Below, one piece after another: positions 44,472 through 54,900 of a stretch of 64,000 nt of DNA (position 1 is the stretch's first letter; the number at the start of each line of letters is the position of its first letter). This DNA comes from Neofusicoccum parvum (Eukaryota > Ascomycota > Dothideomycetes > Botryosphaeriales > Botryosphaeriaceae). The notes below the pieces were generated by a model. The model did not search any database, had not been told where the DNA came from, and saw only the letters and a program-made list of their open reading frames with translations. A program made the position numbers and the translations under genes. The stretch spans positions 1,550,001-1,614,000 of the forward strand of contig CP087206.1 of the NCBI GenBank assembly GCA_020912385.1, in the 5' to 3' direction.

Positions 44472-45464
44472 ATGGCTTCGATGCTGCCTCTGATCACCCT
44501 AGAGGAGCATTATGTTGATCACCAGGTGCTCGGCACCTCGCAGGAGGATGCCTTCGCCTATTCCACCTTTCCCCAGCCTTTGATGGACAAGCTAGCGTCG
44601 CTGGGCGACGACCGCCTCTCCGATCTCGACAGCAACTCCATCTCGCTGCAAGTTCTTTCCCACGCGCCTGTCGATCCATCTCCGCCAGCCTGCCGAGGCG
44701 CCAATGACCGCCTGGCCGCCTCCATCCGGAGGCACCCTAGCCGCTATGCTGCCTTTGCCCTGCTGCCCATGGGCGATCCGCAGGCCGCGGCCGAGGAGTT
44801 GAACCGCTGCATACGCGACCTTGGCTTCGTCGGCACTCTCATCAACAACCATCACAAAGGCTCCTTCTACGACGACCCTCGCTACTGGCCAGTCTTCTCC
44901 ACAGCTCAAGGACTGAACGTGCCCGTGTATATCCATCCCACCTTCCCTTCCCAGGACAGAGTTTACCAGTACCGCGGCCACTACTCGGAACCCATTGCCC
45001 AGATGCTAGGCGCCTGGGGCTGGGGTTGGCACAGCGACGTTGGACTTCACATCCTTCGCCTGTATGCGGCCGGCCTTTTCGACCTGTTCCCCAAGCTCAA
45101 GATCGTCATTGGGCACATGGGCGAAATGCTGCCGTTCCAGCTGGACCGCATCATCGACATCTCGGAAAGCTTGAATGCTCCCGAGTGGACTGGACGCCAG
45201 CGTGGCCTCAGAGAAGTGTGGGAGAACAACATATGGATCACCACTTCCGGAATGTTTTCATTGGCGCCAATGGCTTGCTTGTTGAAGGTCACGTCCCCCG
45301 AAAGAATCATGCTTAGCGTGGATTACCCGTTCTCTGATAACGAGAAGGGCAAGCAATTCATTGAAGATCTCTGGAATAGTGGCCTTGTGAGCGGGAGAGA
45401 CGTGGAAGGCATCGCCTATCGGAATGCCGAGACGTTATTAGGAATCAAGGCCGGTCAAGAGTAA
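44472..45464 (+). CDS. amidohydrolase-2 family protein (gamma-resorcylate decarboxylase-like)
   Basis: One uninterrupted frame of 330 aa, starting at the ATG in CCACCATGG, a good initiation context. Family features in order are LITLEEHY near the N-terminus, FVGTLINNHHKGSFYDDPRY, VPVYIHPTFPS with a metal-ligand-type His, KIVIGHMGEMLPF with a second His, and MLSVDYPFSDNEKG with the metal Asp. These match the amidohydrolase-2 group, which includes 2,3-dihydroxybenzoate and gamma-resorcylate decarboxylases, TIM-barrel enzymes using one divalent metal. The first EEH replaces the strict HxH/ExH form seen in many members. Substrate unknown. The stop codon sits inside a consensus splice donor (donor at 45461), so a longer spliced product with the downstream zinc-finger exons is possible. 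Confidence 0.88.
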   Translation: MASMLPLITLEEHYVDHQVLGTSQEDAFAYSTFPQPLMDKLASLGDDRLSDLDSNSISLQVLSHAPVDPSPPACRGANDRLAASIRRHPSRYAAFALLPMGDPQAAAEELNRCIRDLGFVGTLINNHHKGSFYDDPRYWPVFSTAQGLNVPVYIHPTFPSQDRVYQYRGHYSEPIAQMLGAWGWGWHSDVGLHILRLYAAGLFDLFPKLKIVIGHMGEMLPFQLDRIIDISESLNAPEWTGRQRGLREVWENNIWITTSGMFSLAPMACLLKVTSPERIMLSVDYPFSDNEKGKQFIEDLWNSGLVSGRDVEGIAYRNAETLLGIKAGQE

Positions 45465-45584
45465 GTAACCTTTTCTCAAAACGCATCGCTATGGGTTTGC
45501 TCGAGGGTTTTGGCATGCTGCTTTTGACAGGGTTTCACCGAGAGCATGGACCCTTTGCTAGCACACTTTACTGACATCATCAAG

Positions 45585-46165
45585 AAATGACTACAACAAT
45601 CTTCCCAACAAGCGCCCTCTTGTTGAGGGGGTCAACGAAAATTCCATCAGAAGGAAGCGTGGCAGGCCCCCGAAGGATTCAGACGCACCGGCAGCAGACG
45701 CTCAGACGGCTATGTCGCCCGTAGAGACAGAAGCCGCTGCTCGGCGTATGGAGAAGCGGAGATGCCAGTACTGTCAGAGGATATTCAGCAGAATTGAGCA
45801 TCGAGTGCGCCATGAAAAAACCACGCGTAAGTGACTTGTGAAGTTTAGAGCTTCCGCTATGAGCACGCAGCTCACGTAGCACAGATATGGGCGAGAAGCC
45901 CTTTCAGTGCCAGTATTGCTCGAAGGCATTCTCGAGAAGCGACAATTTCCACCAGCATCTCCGGACCGTGCACAGCAACGAAAACACTGCAGGCCAAAAC
46001 GGCGAGAACAACGCCAACAACAATAACAACAACAGCAGCAGCAGCAGCAACGACCAGGCTGGAACCGTGTTCGAGCAGTCGGACGCCGCGACATCCTTTT
46101 TCGAGGGACTTCAAACGTACGCGAATGTGAACAGCTCTACTGAGGCCCAGGAAGACTGGGACTAA
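45585..46165 (+). CDS. AT-hook and C2H2 zinc-finger exons (5' end unresolved)
   Basis: Two exons, 45585-45826 and 45885-46165, are joined across a 58-nt intron (donor GTAAGT, acceptor CACAG). The join gives two consecutive C2H2 fingers: C-x2-C-x12-H-x4-H, then MGEKPF, then CQYCSKAFSRSDNFHQHLRTVH. Ahead of them is an AT-hook-like RRKRGRPPK. After them comes an Asn/Ser run and an acidic end before TAA. The first in-frame ATG is 45712, which would leave out the AT-hook. Upstream, the frame opens only after a stop at about 45559, so an N-terminal exon is needed. The only room is the amidohydrolase gene, and an intron 45461-45584 would join them in the correct phase. It could be a small standalone factor, part of a fusion, or the intact front of a decayed gene. 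Confidence 0.6.
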
Positions 46166-46640
46166 GCACCAGAACACAAGGCTGACGCCGATGGCCCGCC
46201 AACACAGACAGTTGCAGACTTAGAACAACGCACGGCCAAACGTCGAAAGGAGGACGAAGATGAAGAAGAAGAGAGTGAGCAAGATGAGCCATAGCTACCG
46301 CAGCCGACGCCGGTGTCCTGCCACAATTGCTCCATCAATTAGTCTTTCGCGTGGGAAAGAGACCCTGACGACAACCTCGTCTGTACTGAATGCTATGAAC
46401 ATCATAGCATCTACGGCGCTCCTCGACCGGTACCACCAGAGAAAAGCGGAGGTTCAAGAGGAAGGGCTCAGGGTTGCAAGCGTTGCAAGTTGACTTATAC
46501 AGTGCTGTGGCCTGAGGATAGAGACGGCAAGCCGAATTACAACCGTTGCTTCCGTTACCAAAAGGCTCATATTGGCCAGCATCGCCACCAGCGACTTGTA
46601 GCCAGATGGTGGTGGTTTGTTCAAGCTCAGGGTGTGAGGT
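46163..46640 (+). pseudogene. decayed GATA-type zinc-finger region, in frame with the C2H2 exon
   Basis: Reading on in the frame of the C2H2 exon past its TAA (46163) meets TAG at 46292 and TAG at 46340, then stays open to a TAA near 46639. The translated stretch holds an acidic Glu/Asp-rich segment and two finger-like units with exact GATA spacing. Finger 1 is C-x2-C-x17-C-x2-C with Trp at the eighth position of the loop, as in GATA factors (SFAWERDPDDNLVCTEC), but one stop lies inside it. Finger 2 has the same spacing and Trp (CKRCKLTYTVLW), but its third Cys is Tyr. Each stop is one C-to-T change from CAA or CAG. The simplest reading is a former C2H2/GATA gene broken by transitions. Stop readthrough or undetected splicing are alternatives. 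Confidence 0.55.
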
Positions 46641-46773
46641 AAAACGTGGCTTGAGGAGGGATTCGAACGGACTGATGTTATGCAATGCATGTACTATTCG
46701 CCAGGAGATGCGCCGGCGTCGCTCCCGGAATCGACTGCAACAAGGGTCGGACCGCGGTTCCGAAGGGTCGTAA
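46618..46773 (+). pseudogene. third degenerate GATA-type finger, shifted frame
   Basis: In another frame, immediately downstream, CSSSGCEVKRG is followed by LRRDSNGLMLCNACTIRQ and an Arg-rich basic tail. First, third and fourth Cys are spaced as in a GATA finger, and RRDSNGLMLCNAC is close to the GATA consensus. The second Cys position is Ser, and the loop Trp is Leu. The frame change from finger 2 means either an indel or an intron I could not place. Confidence 0.45.
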
Positions 46774-49666
46774 GAATAATAGCAGAAAGAGAAATGCAAG
46801 AGTCTTCAACAATTCCCACCAACCGGCAGATGAGCGACTTTATTGAAGAGGACCCACTGCCTGCAGGCGATCGGGCTCCCCATCCCGGCTCTTCAAGCCG
46901 ACAGCAAGCATGCTCCTACATAGGCGTACATACCACCAGTCAGCGCGCCGTATGTAAGTTGTTGCCCGCGTATCTTCAACCACTCAGAACAGACCGCCTA
47001 ACGATAGCCCCCATCCGTCCCTCGCAGCGCAGCCAGTAGTGCGGTGGGATACACGGAGTTCGTGGCAAACAAAAGCGGCACCGGGCAATCATTCTCTTTG
47101 CTGCTCAAATGGGTCGACTGCAGTAAAGAGGGGCACTGCAGGCGAAGGCTAGCAAGAAGCATTCGTCCGAATACAATGGTACAGGATCCGCCCAGAGTAC
47201 ATGCTAAAAGCCACCTGGACGAATGCTCCAACTTCCCATTCCGTGGTCGATGTCGAAAGCACATTTTATTTTTTTTTTCGCGCTAGCCGTCGGCTGCACA
47301 AGCGTGGCGTCGCGATCAGGCGTGTCAGGCCACGAAATAAGGAGCCCCCGCGTGCCCGCGTTCTGGACCCTCGCCCGCCCGCTCCCTCTCCTTTCGCGGA
47401 CCGAATCCTGTGTTTTGCATACGGAGTCTTGCGTTTTTTCGTTAGGACAGCCCGCATCCTTGGTGCAAGGGGGGTGTTTTGTTGCGCAGCGGGACCGACC
47501 GCGACCGAAGAAGAAACGGAAATGTCGGCCGATACATGCGTGCATATACCAGGCGGCCGGCCTTGCAGCAGGAAACACGATAATCGAGATCCCCGCCCCC
47601 TCCTTACATTTGGTCCATGCGCGTACCCAGCCAGCTCGGATGGATGCCGAGTGGTATGAGGTAGATGAGTGACGCACGATGCAGATGAGGGAATTGGGGA
47701 GCGGGACGGACAAAAACAACACGATTGGGGCTTCTCGGCGGCAGGTGGTTCGATGTCTTCGGGAGAAAGGGTTGGTTTGTTCATTTTGCTTTTTTTTGCT
47801 ACGCGCGTGCGCGTTGTTACATGATATCTGCCTCGAAGTCCTTGTAACCAATTTCTTATTGCTTGTTTTTCCCGTCGCCGGTTCATCAACAGATCAAATC
47901 AAGCGTGAGCTTAGGTAACCTATCTTATATTCTTGTGAAAGATAAAACAACGCCGTTCGTTATATCCGGTCGGACTCATTTCGTTGAAATAAGAAACGCG
48001 CGGGGGGTATGGTGTCGTAAGAAAGTCATGAAACATGTATGTCTTGTGTTTTTGACCCGAAAAGCGCCAGAATCACTGAACCCCGAGGCCCCCATCGTCT
48101 CTCTCCTCGAAGGGAGAGGAAGAGAGTGGGCTGATAGTAGTTAAACAATAGTGTGAGATGTGACCGACCGAGAACCAAGGAAGCACAGAACCAAAGGGGG
48201 TACAACACATTTGGGAAGTGAAGTGAGGAAAGAGACGGTAACGTAGAGAAGTGCGAATCCGTTGGCCTGGACGCCGCATCCAGACGAGAGGGATGGGAGT
48301 CGTGGACCGGAGAGATTTTGTCGGAACACGAGGCGTCGAGAGAAGACAGGATTCGATAGCCTCAACCAAAAGCGACCTGGTGCGTCAGGGGCAGATCCTT
48401 CGGCCGGTAAATGATAGCCCCATCTAATCTGCGCTGATCAGACGGTCCAGGCCCAGAGTCGGCGCACTGTTGCGCATCTCTCGCACGTCGCAGAGGAGGA
48501 AGCAGTGCTGCTGTGTGGGCTGGAGAAAGGGCAGAGGAGGCGCTATTGGAAATTTCCTAATCGAGCGAGGCGCCGGAGCCGGAGCCGGGTGGTTGTGACG
48601 TGACGCGACCGCGACCGCGAACACCTTTTGTGCGGCGGCTGTTCCTTCCCGCGAGGTGATGCGCGCGATCTGCACATGTTCTCCAGATTGACGGGGTAAA
48701 CAGGCGGGCGCGTTTTGGTGCAACGAGCGGACTGCGCGCAGGCCGTCGACAGTTTTACCCGGTTGGTGCTCGCTCGGCCGAGCGAATGGCGGCGGTGGGC
48801 AGAGGGGAGAGTCGGACAAAGCAGCCGCAGCAATCACAACAGCGACGCCGTTCGACGTGTTGTTACCGGCCATGCATGCATCTGCGCTGACGTGCATGTG
48901 CATGCTGGCTGGCTGCTCGCCGCCGCATTATTTTTAATCCCTCCTCTTGCTCGGACTTCCCCCTCTCTGGGACCGGCGGCGGTGTCCCCATCGCATCGTC
49001 GTCGGCGGTGAGATGCATATTGTTGAGGGGTGGCCCAGGCGGATCGTGGGAGGAATCGAGAATTCGCATGGCAAAGGCCGGGGCAGCAGAGCGGCGTGGG
49101 CAGCGCCACAGCTCGACCCAACACGTGAGCGCGCACAACGTCGTGTGACCACGCCGACACCGCGCTGCGCCCCAGACTTCTCCGGGGATTCTTTTTTGCT
49201 GCTGCTGCTGCGCGCGCGCAACGTGTGCCACACGCCACCGGCGCGAAAACCCGGGTCAGAAGAGAAGTGAAAAAAGACCCGGATGGAGGGAAGGCTTAGG
49301 CCAGACCAGGCGGAGCATCTCGGGGGGTGGTGGTAACTGGGATGCCTGATTGATGCTGATGATGATGATGGCTGACCGGCCCATCCAACCCCGGACAACA
49401 AAGCCACACCGGTACCCGGTCGCACTCGCGTGACGAGCAGGCACCGGCGGATACAGGCGAATGAGAAGCGAACAAGGGAAGAGCAAACAGCGCTAAAAGG
49501 CAAAGAACATTCGCAAATGCGGGGGATCAGAACAGCAAAGGTGATCAGCGGCCATGATGAGCAGCCGCGTCTAGCCTCAAGCCCAATCAAACCACACCGC
49601 CCATCGCACACGTGAGGCGGGCTGGGCCCATCTCGTCCACTCGCACCCACACCCTCCGCGGGCCTT
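46774..49666. other. 2.9-kb stretch without a recognised gene
   Basis: It lies between the zinc-finger locus and the small Ser-rich gene. The 47.2-48.4 kb part has poly-T runs and mixed composition. Frames on both strands lack motifs. The right part probably contains the 3' UTR of the small gene. No RNA gene recognised. Confidence 0.5.
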
Positions 49667-49969
49667 CTAGCGGTGCTTTGCCCCTCCACCATTGCCGAGC
49701 GTGAAGCGGCGCAGCCGGTTGCGCATTGTCGGGCTGGTCGGGCTGGTGGGCGTGGACGAGTCGGGTGACGAGCTGGTGCTGCTTGTTGACGAGGCACCCG
49801 AGTTGCTGTTGTTGCGGGGCTTGGACGACGGGTTGTTGGAGCCGTCGATGTCGCCGGTCGACGAGCGTCGTTGTGTCTCGGCGAGGATGTCTTCGAGGCT
49901 GACGTTGTAGCCGGAGTAGGTGGGCTGGGTTGTTGTGTCGAGCACCTCGATGAACTTGGAGGCCGCCAT
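49667..49969 (-). CDS. small Ser/Asn-rich protein
   Basis: A 100-aa single-exon frame starting MAASKFIEVLDTTTQPTY. It has a short structured N-terminus (YSGYNVSLEDILAETQRRSS), then a Ser/Thr/Pro/Asn-rich low-complexity region, and a basic C-terminus (MRNRLRRFTLGNGGG). I recall short Ser-rich proteins with a similar start and an RRF-G end in other filamentous ascomycetes, but no function. The frame stays open upstream to 50158, so a 63-residue longer form is possible. The ATG at 49969 (GCCGCCATGG, read on the coding strand as CCATGGCGG) is favoured because the extension is Pro/Lys/Gln-rich and looks like 5' UTR. Confidence 0.65.
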   Translation of the reverse strand: MAASKFIEVLDTTTQPTYSGYNVSLEDILAETQRRSSTGDIDGSNNPSSKPRNNSNSGASSTSSTSSSPDSSTPTSPTSPTMRNRLRRFTLGNGGGAKHR

Positions 49970-51611
49970 GGCTGAGGGTTTTTGGTTTTGTTTGTGCGTG
50001 GTCTCCCGGAACTCCTGGCTGAACTCCTTGGACTTTATGGGTTTTCTGGATTCTTTCTTGGGGGCGAGCGAGGGGGGCGGACGGCGGATGGTGCAGATCA
50101 GTTGGCGGGAGTGAGAGTTTTGTAGGGTGGTGGAGTGATCGGCGTCCGGAAAAGGCAATTGAGGACGGGAGGAGCCTTTAAATAAATGTGGCGAGAGGAG
50201 TGGTCGGGAGGCTGGACAAGGCAGATCTGAGGTTCTGGACCGGATGGGGATTGATTGAGGATGCAGGGGGCTCTTAAGTATTTTGATTTAACGGCCGGGG
50301 GGCGGGAGCGGGAGTGTTAAGGATGCAGAAGACCACGGGGGAGTCTAACAGACTGCGCGTCGCTGGCAAGGAGGGCCCCGGCAGGCCAGACCCTTTTCTA
50401 CAGCCGGCGCTTGGCCCCTCTTAACAACCTCTGGCCTGGGGGATGCTGGAGCGGCGCTGCCCACGCGCATCAACCACTAACGCCCGCCCCACGAGACGAC
50501 GACACACGCGCCCGCTCCGTCACTGCCGATCGCCCAAGCGGGCCCCTGTCTGGAGCCGAGCCGTGGAGCCCTGGATTGCTGGAACCGCGCCAGACGTTTC
50601 TGGCCTGCGCCTCAGCGACGGCGGCGGCGAGTGCGCGAGCCTGACGACGACGCGGCCAACACCCGAGCGGCAGCGGTGCGACCGAGCAGCGCTCCAGCTG
50701 CTGCTATTTTGGTCGGGGCCGGCCTGGCTGGCCGCCCGGCGCCAGGCCCAGCGCGCTCCAGGCCACACGCAGGCCACGGCTAGCCGAGCGCAGCGGCGCC
50801 GGCCAGCAGTGCATGTTTTGGCGACTCTTGGATGCGTAAGGTACATGCGTCGGCGTTGCGCATCCGCAGCCTGTTGTTTGGCTCCATGCCGCTGCGCTCT
50901 GACGCAGGGCCGCACAGGGATTGCCCGCTCGGGAGCCGGGGTCGTTCTTTGCGCTGTTCTCGCCGCCCGCCGCCTTTCTGGTCATCTTTCTCCCCGGCCC
51001 CGGCCTGCTGCGTGACTTCAGCCCACCAGGCACGGGACGCCCTCGCACGCCAGGGGTCCAGCGCCCGCTGTGGGCCCACCGCGCACCACCACCGCCGCCG
51101 CACCTGGCGCACGAGTGCCCACGCGGCGGCCGCCGCGGCAAGCGGGAGCCGCGAGTCGCGTCCGCAGGGCCTCTGCAATGACGTTTGGGGAGCGCACGCC
51201 TTGCCCGCCGCGCCCAGCAGCAGCAGCATCCACCCCGGCCTTAGCAGCATGGGGAGTAGCGTCCAGGTACCGCTACGCGCTGCAGCGGGCGCAATCAAAC
51301 CTACCAAACGGCCGAGGAGCCGCAGGACGGGATGCAGACAACAGACACAGTCGAGTAATGATGCCCGCCCCCGAAACAGGGCCCTGCGGATCGGGGCCGC
51401 ACGAGGCCACGACTTCCTCGAGCTGCCTGCTTGTTCCCAGCGCCTCAGTTATTAATACCAGGACACGAGGCAGATTGCGACAACGGATCTTCCTTGCGCA
51501 CATTGTGAGTCGGCCTCGTACCTCCGTTGGCGTGCGAACAGCGCATGTCTCCAATGCCGCTTGCCGTGCCCCGAGCCAAGCTCTGCCAACAGTGGGCGCA
51601 GCCCCAACACT

Positions 51612-51639
51612 CAGCACCCAGCACCCAGCACCCAGCACT
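51612..51639. repeat. 7-bp tandem repeat, unit CAGCACC (4 copies)
   Basis: Three perfect copies and one with a single terminal mismatch. Intergenic. Confidence 0.9.
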
Positions 51640-51939
51640 CACGAACCCTCGCCGTTCGCACCGGCTCGCACATCACTGCAGGCGTCTGCCAGGCCCAAGT
51701 CTCGGAGGCGGGCGGGGTGGCTCTGGCGTGTCTTGCACCAGGCAGCTTCCCACGACGCCCGACGCCTGGTGCGGCCTTGGGTTTCGCGGCATCGCGGCTG
51801 AGCAATGGGTTGCCGCCCGCTTCCTTCCCAGCCTTTGGTTCGTGGGGAAGCTGTGTACGTCACACAGGGCTGCTGCGGTCAGATTCGCAAGCGATGAGGA
51901 CCGCTGTTGCGGAAGTGCGCGGACAGCCTGTGGCAAAAA

Positions 51940-51962
51940 CAACAACCAACAACCAACAACCA
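51940..51962. repeat. 7-bp tandem repeat, unit CAACAAC (3.3 copies)
   Basis: Three perfect copies plus two bases, 300 bp from the preceding array but with an unrelated unit. Confidence 0.88.
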
Positions 51963-54900
51963 GACGCGACGCCGTGACGCACTGAGCGGGAACCGCGGAC
52001 GGGCAGAGTGCGGAGAGCGGGCAAGGTGCGCCAGCTGCTGCTTTCGTCGATGCAGGATCTCGCACTGCCGCCGGGCCCATTCTTCTGATATCTTGGAGCG
52101 GCTGGCGAGCGGGCGGTGGTGACGCTTGCTGTGCGATGATGCGTGGCGTTGTTCTATATTCGTGCCTGGACGGGGTGTAGCTGATTGATCAGCGCTGACG
52201 TCGTCGTCGCTCCTTCCCGCGCGTGCCTCGTTAAGCTCCGCCGGCCGCCAATGCACGACCGCCCGTGGAAGACTTTTCCTGACCCGCGCTCGGCGCAACT
52301 CGCATGCGAGTTCGCGGACAAGCTTTTCACGATAGATCTCGGCCGCTCTGCACCCGCCGTCCGCGCGCCTCCGGCCTGGGGCTTCCGGGCGTCTCGTCTC
52401 CTCCCCGGCTGCAGGCCAAACAAGACGTCAGACGCTCGGGCAACGCGAGGCGGGAGGTGCCTGCTCCGCTCTTATCTCGCGTCGCCATGCCTTGGGCCGT
52501 ACCTTAATTGCCAGCTATCGACATGCTTGCATCCGGATCCGTGACGAGAGGATCGGCGTCGGGGACTAATGGGCAGAGCTTTGGATGGACAGCGCCCGAG
52601 AGCGGCTTAGGCACGACTATTGGAGAGTGGAGCTGAAGGAGCGGAGTCAGTGGGCGTTGCAAGGTGGAGTGGAGGCCGCTCGAAACTCTCTCTGGCTGCT
52701 GCGCCGTGCGAGGGCCCTCCTGCTGGTTGATCCGCTCCCCACCACCACACGAGACAAGAACGGGCGCCAATGCATGCACGATGACATCGCCCAGCCACCC
52801 CGTGTTGGCATCTTTCCACACGACTCGCGTTTAGGAAGAGGAATGCAGGACCTGTGGTCTGCCGAAACAGCACGAGAGAAGTCAAGAAGAAGGAAGTATT
52901 GCCCAAGGCTCAGCTCAGCCCTAATCCACGCCTCCTCAGGCCTCTCTGCTTGGTTGAACCCTTACCTTCAGCTGTTAACGTGCGGTTTGCTGGTCCGCAA
53001 GACACAGCCAGTCGGGCTCGTTCGCCACGTTCAGCCAAATTCTCCGGCCGGTGAGAAGAATAAAAAAAAACAGGAGCGGAGGTCTCACCACCATTGCTCT
53101 TTTCAGCCGTCGGAGGAATCGGAGGTGTTGGATATACAGCGAGAGTACACAGCGCCTCGGTAACTCCCTGCCTTCTGATTCGTGCCTTACGGTATCGGAT
53201 TTATGTGGTCTGCTTAGGACATCACATCCCTTCCCCACCCGCCGCTCGTATTCATGCTTACGACGAGCTGTAGGGATGCGGGAATCTGATTGATGAGCGG
53301 GCGGTGGGCGGGTGCCAACACGACGCTCCCGTAGGATTGTTCCGTGCCAGATGGCGATGCGAGCAATTGCGAAAGCGGAAGAAAATCATCTTTCGTCAGC
53401 TGCAGGAACCGGGCCGACCCACGTGAGGGGAAGGGGGCAGAGGAGGGAAGGGAGCCACTCAGACATTAGGCAAAAATCGTGAGACAGACCGACTGAACAA
53501 AAACTAAGAAATCACGCGCATGGCCGCTCATCACGGGGCACGCCGTGGGGACACCGAGACTGGCGTCGGTACCAGAAAGCCGGAGTGCATGGGGATCGTC
53601 GACGCTACAAGGTGATATATGGGCGAGGGGTTATTTAGTGATGTGAATGACCAACGGGCACGCCGACGTGGTGAGTGCCTCTCTTGCAGGAGCAGCGCTA
53701 GAGGAACCAGCAGACGTCGAGTTAGAGCCCATCTTCGATACCATCTTCGATGGCTCCGATTCAAGGCAAGGAAGGACGCGGCCTCGGGCTCACAGGCTGA
53801 GAAGAAAGAGGGGCAACGACGGGGGCATGGAGACCCTGACGGCTAGCCTTGCCTTGCCTGATCCTTGCAGGTCCATCCGAGAAGAAAAAGACGGTATACG
53901 CATGCAGAGAGACGGGCGTAGGGGAGGCGGAAACAGGAGAGCATCCGCGGCCGACTATTAGTCTCTGACGAAGCGCGCGTGCGTGTGCGGGAGGCCCGCG
54001 GCAGGCAGATAACGCAAGCCACAGGGCTGGAGACTTACGCACACACGCAGCAGAGCAGCGTTGTTTTGGCCACCGCTGAGGCAAACATCCATTCAGACAC
54101 GCAGGAGCGCGCCGGAAGAGACTGACGTCGCCCATCACTGCCCAATGGGGCAAGTCGGCTATCTTCTCCGGGTGTACCAGACGTGCCCTTGTCTCAGGCA
54201 TGCTTCCCAGTTCCGTTTCGGAGCTCTCCACGCACCGCCAGAAGAAGAACATCGAACAACGCAGCAGGAAGGAAAGAAGAATGGTCTGAGGGCGCAACAA
54301 CTCAGCAACCAGCCAACCAACCACGTATGTCGTCCACACCCCTGCAACACCTGCGACAAGCCACCACCTTAATTCTTGCCACCGCCCGCCAGGACCCTGA
54401 GCACGTTTTTGGCACGCAGAAACGTTGATCGACGTCAGTGCCGTTCCAACGCCAAACGACCGCCGGGCATGTTCCCGGCTGGCCGGCCGGAGCCAAGCGG
54501 CGAGACGGGCCCGCGTCGTCTTGGGACCACCACCAGACACCAACGCATTGCGTGCAGCACCAGTGACTCACGATCTAGCGACCACCGCGATGCCGTCATC
54601 GGCCACCAGATGCGCAACCGCCTGTGTCCGAGGGCGACGGACGAGTCGCCGTTTGGCGAAGCGCGCGAGTCATGCGTGCGTGTGGGGGCAGCGGAAGCGG
54701 AGGGCACGAGACGAAGAGAGCGAGCGGGCTGGCGCCGGACAGACGGGAGCAGAGAGCAGCAGCGGCAGCAGCAGCAGCAGCGGGAGAAGCAGCGCTAGAC
54801 AGCAGCATACCAATCGAGCGGCCCATTCACATACGTTCCACCACATGCAACAGCCGTTGACCAAAGCAATAAAGCCTAACGTCCCGTCCCTCATCTCGCC

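Noticed and set aside
46645..46680. A minus-strand GTTCGAATCCC, like a tRNA B box
   Set aside because: No matching T-stem, A box or acceptor stem around it; it lies within the zinc-finger coding-like region.
52585..53163. Plus-strand 192-aa reading frame
   Set aside because: No domain, no plausible splice partners, and mixed composition; similar frames occur on both strands in this gap.
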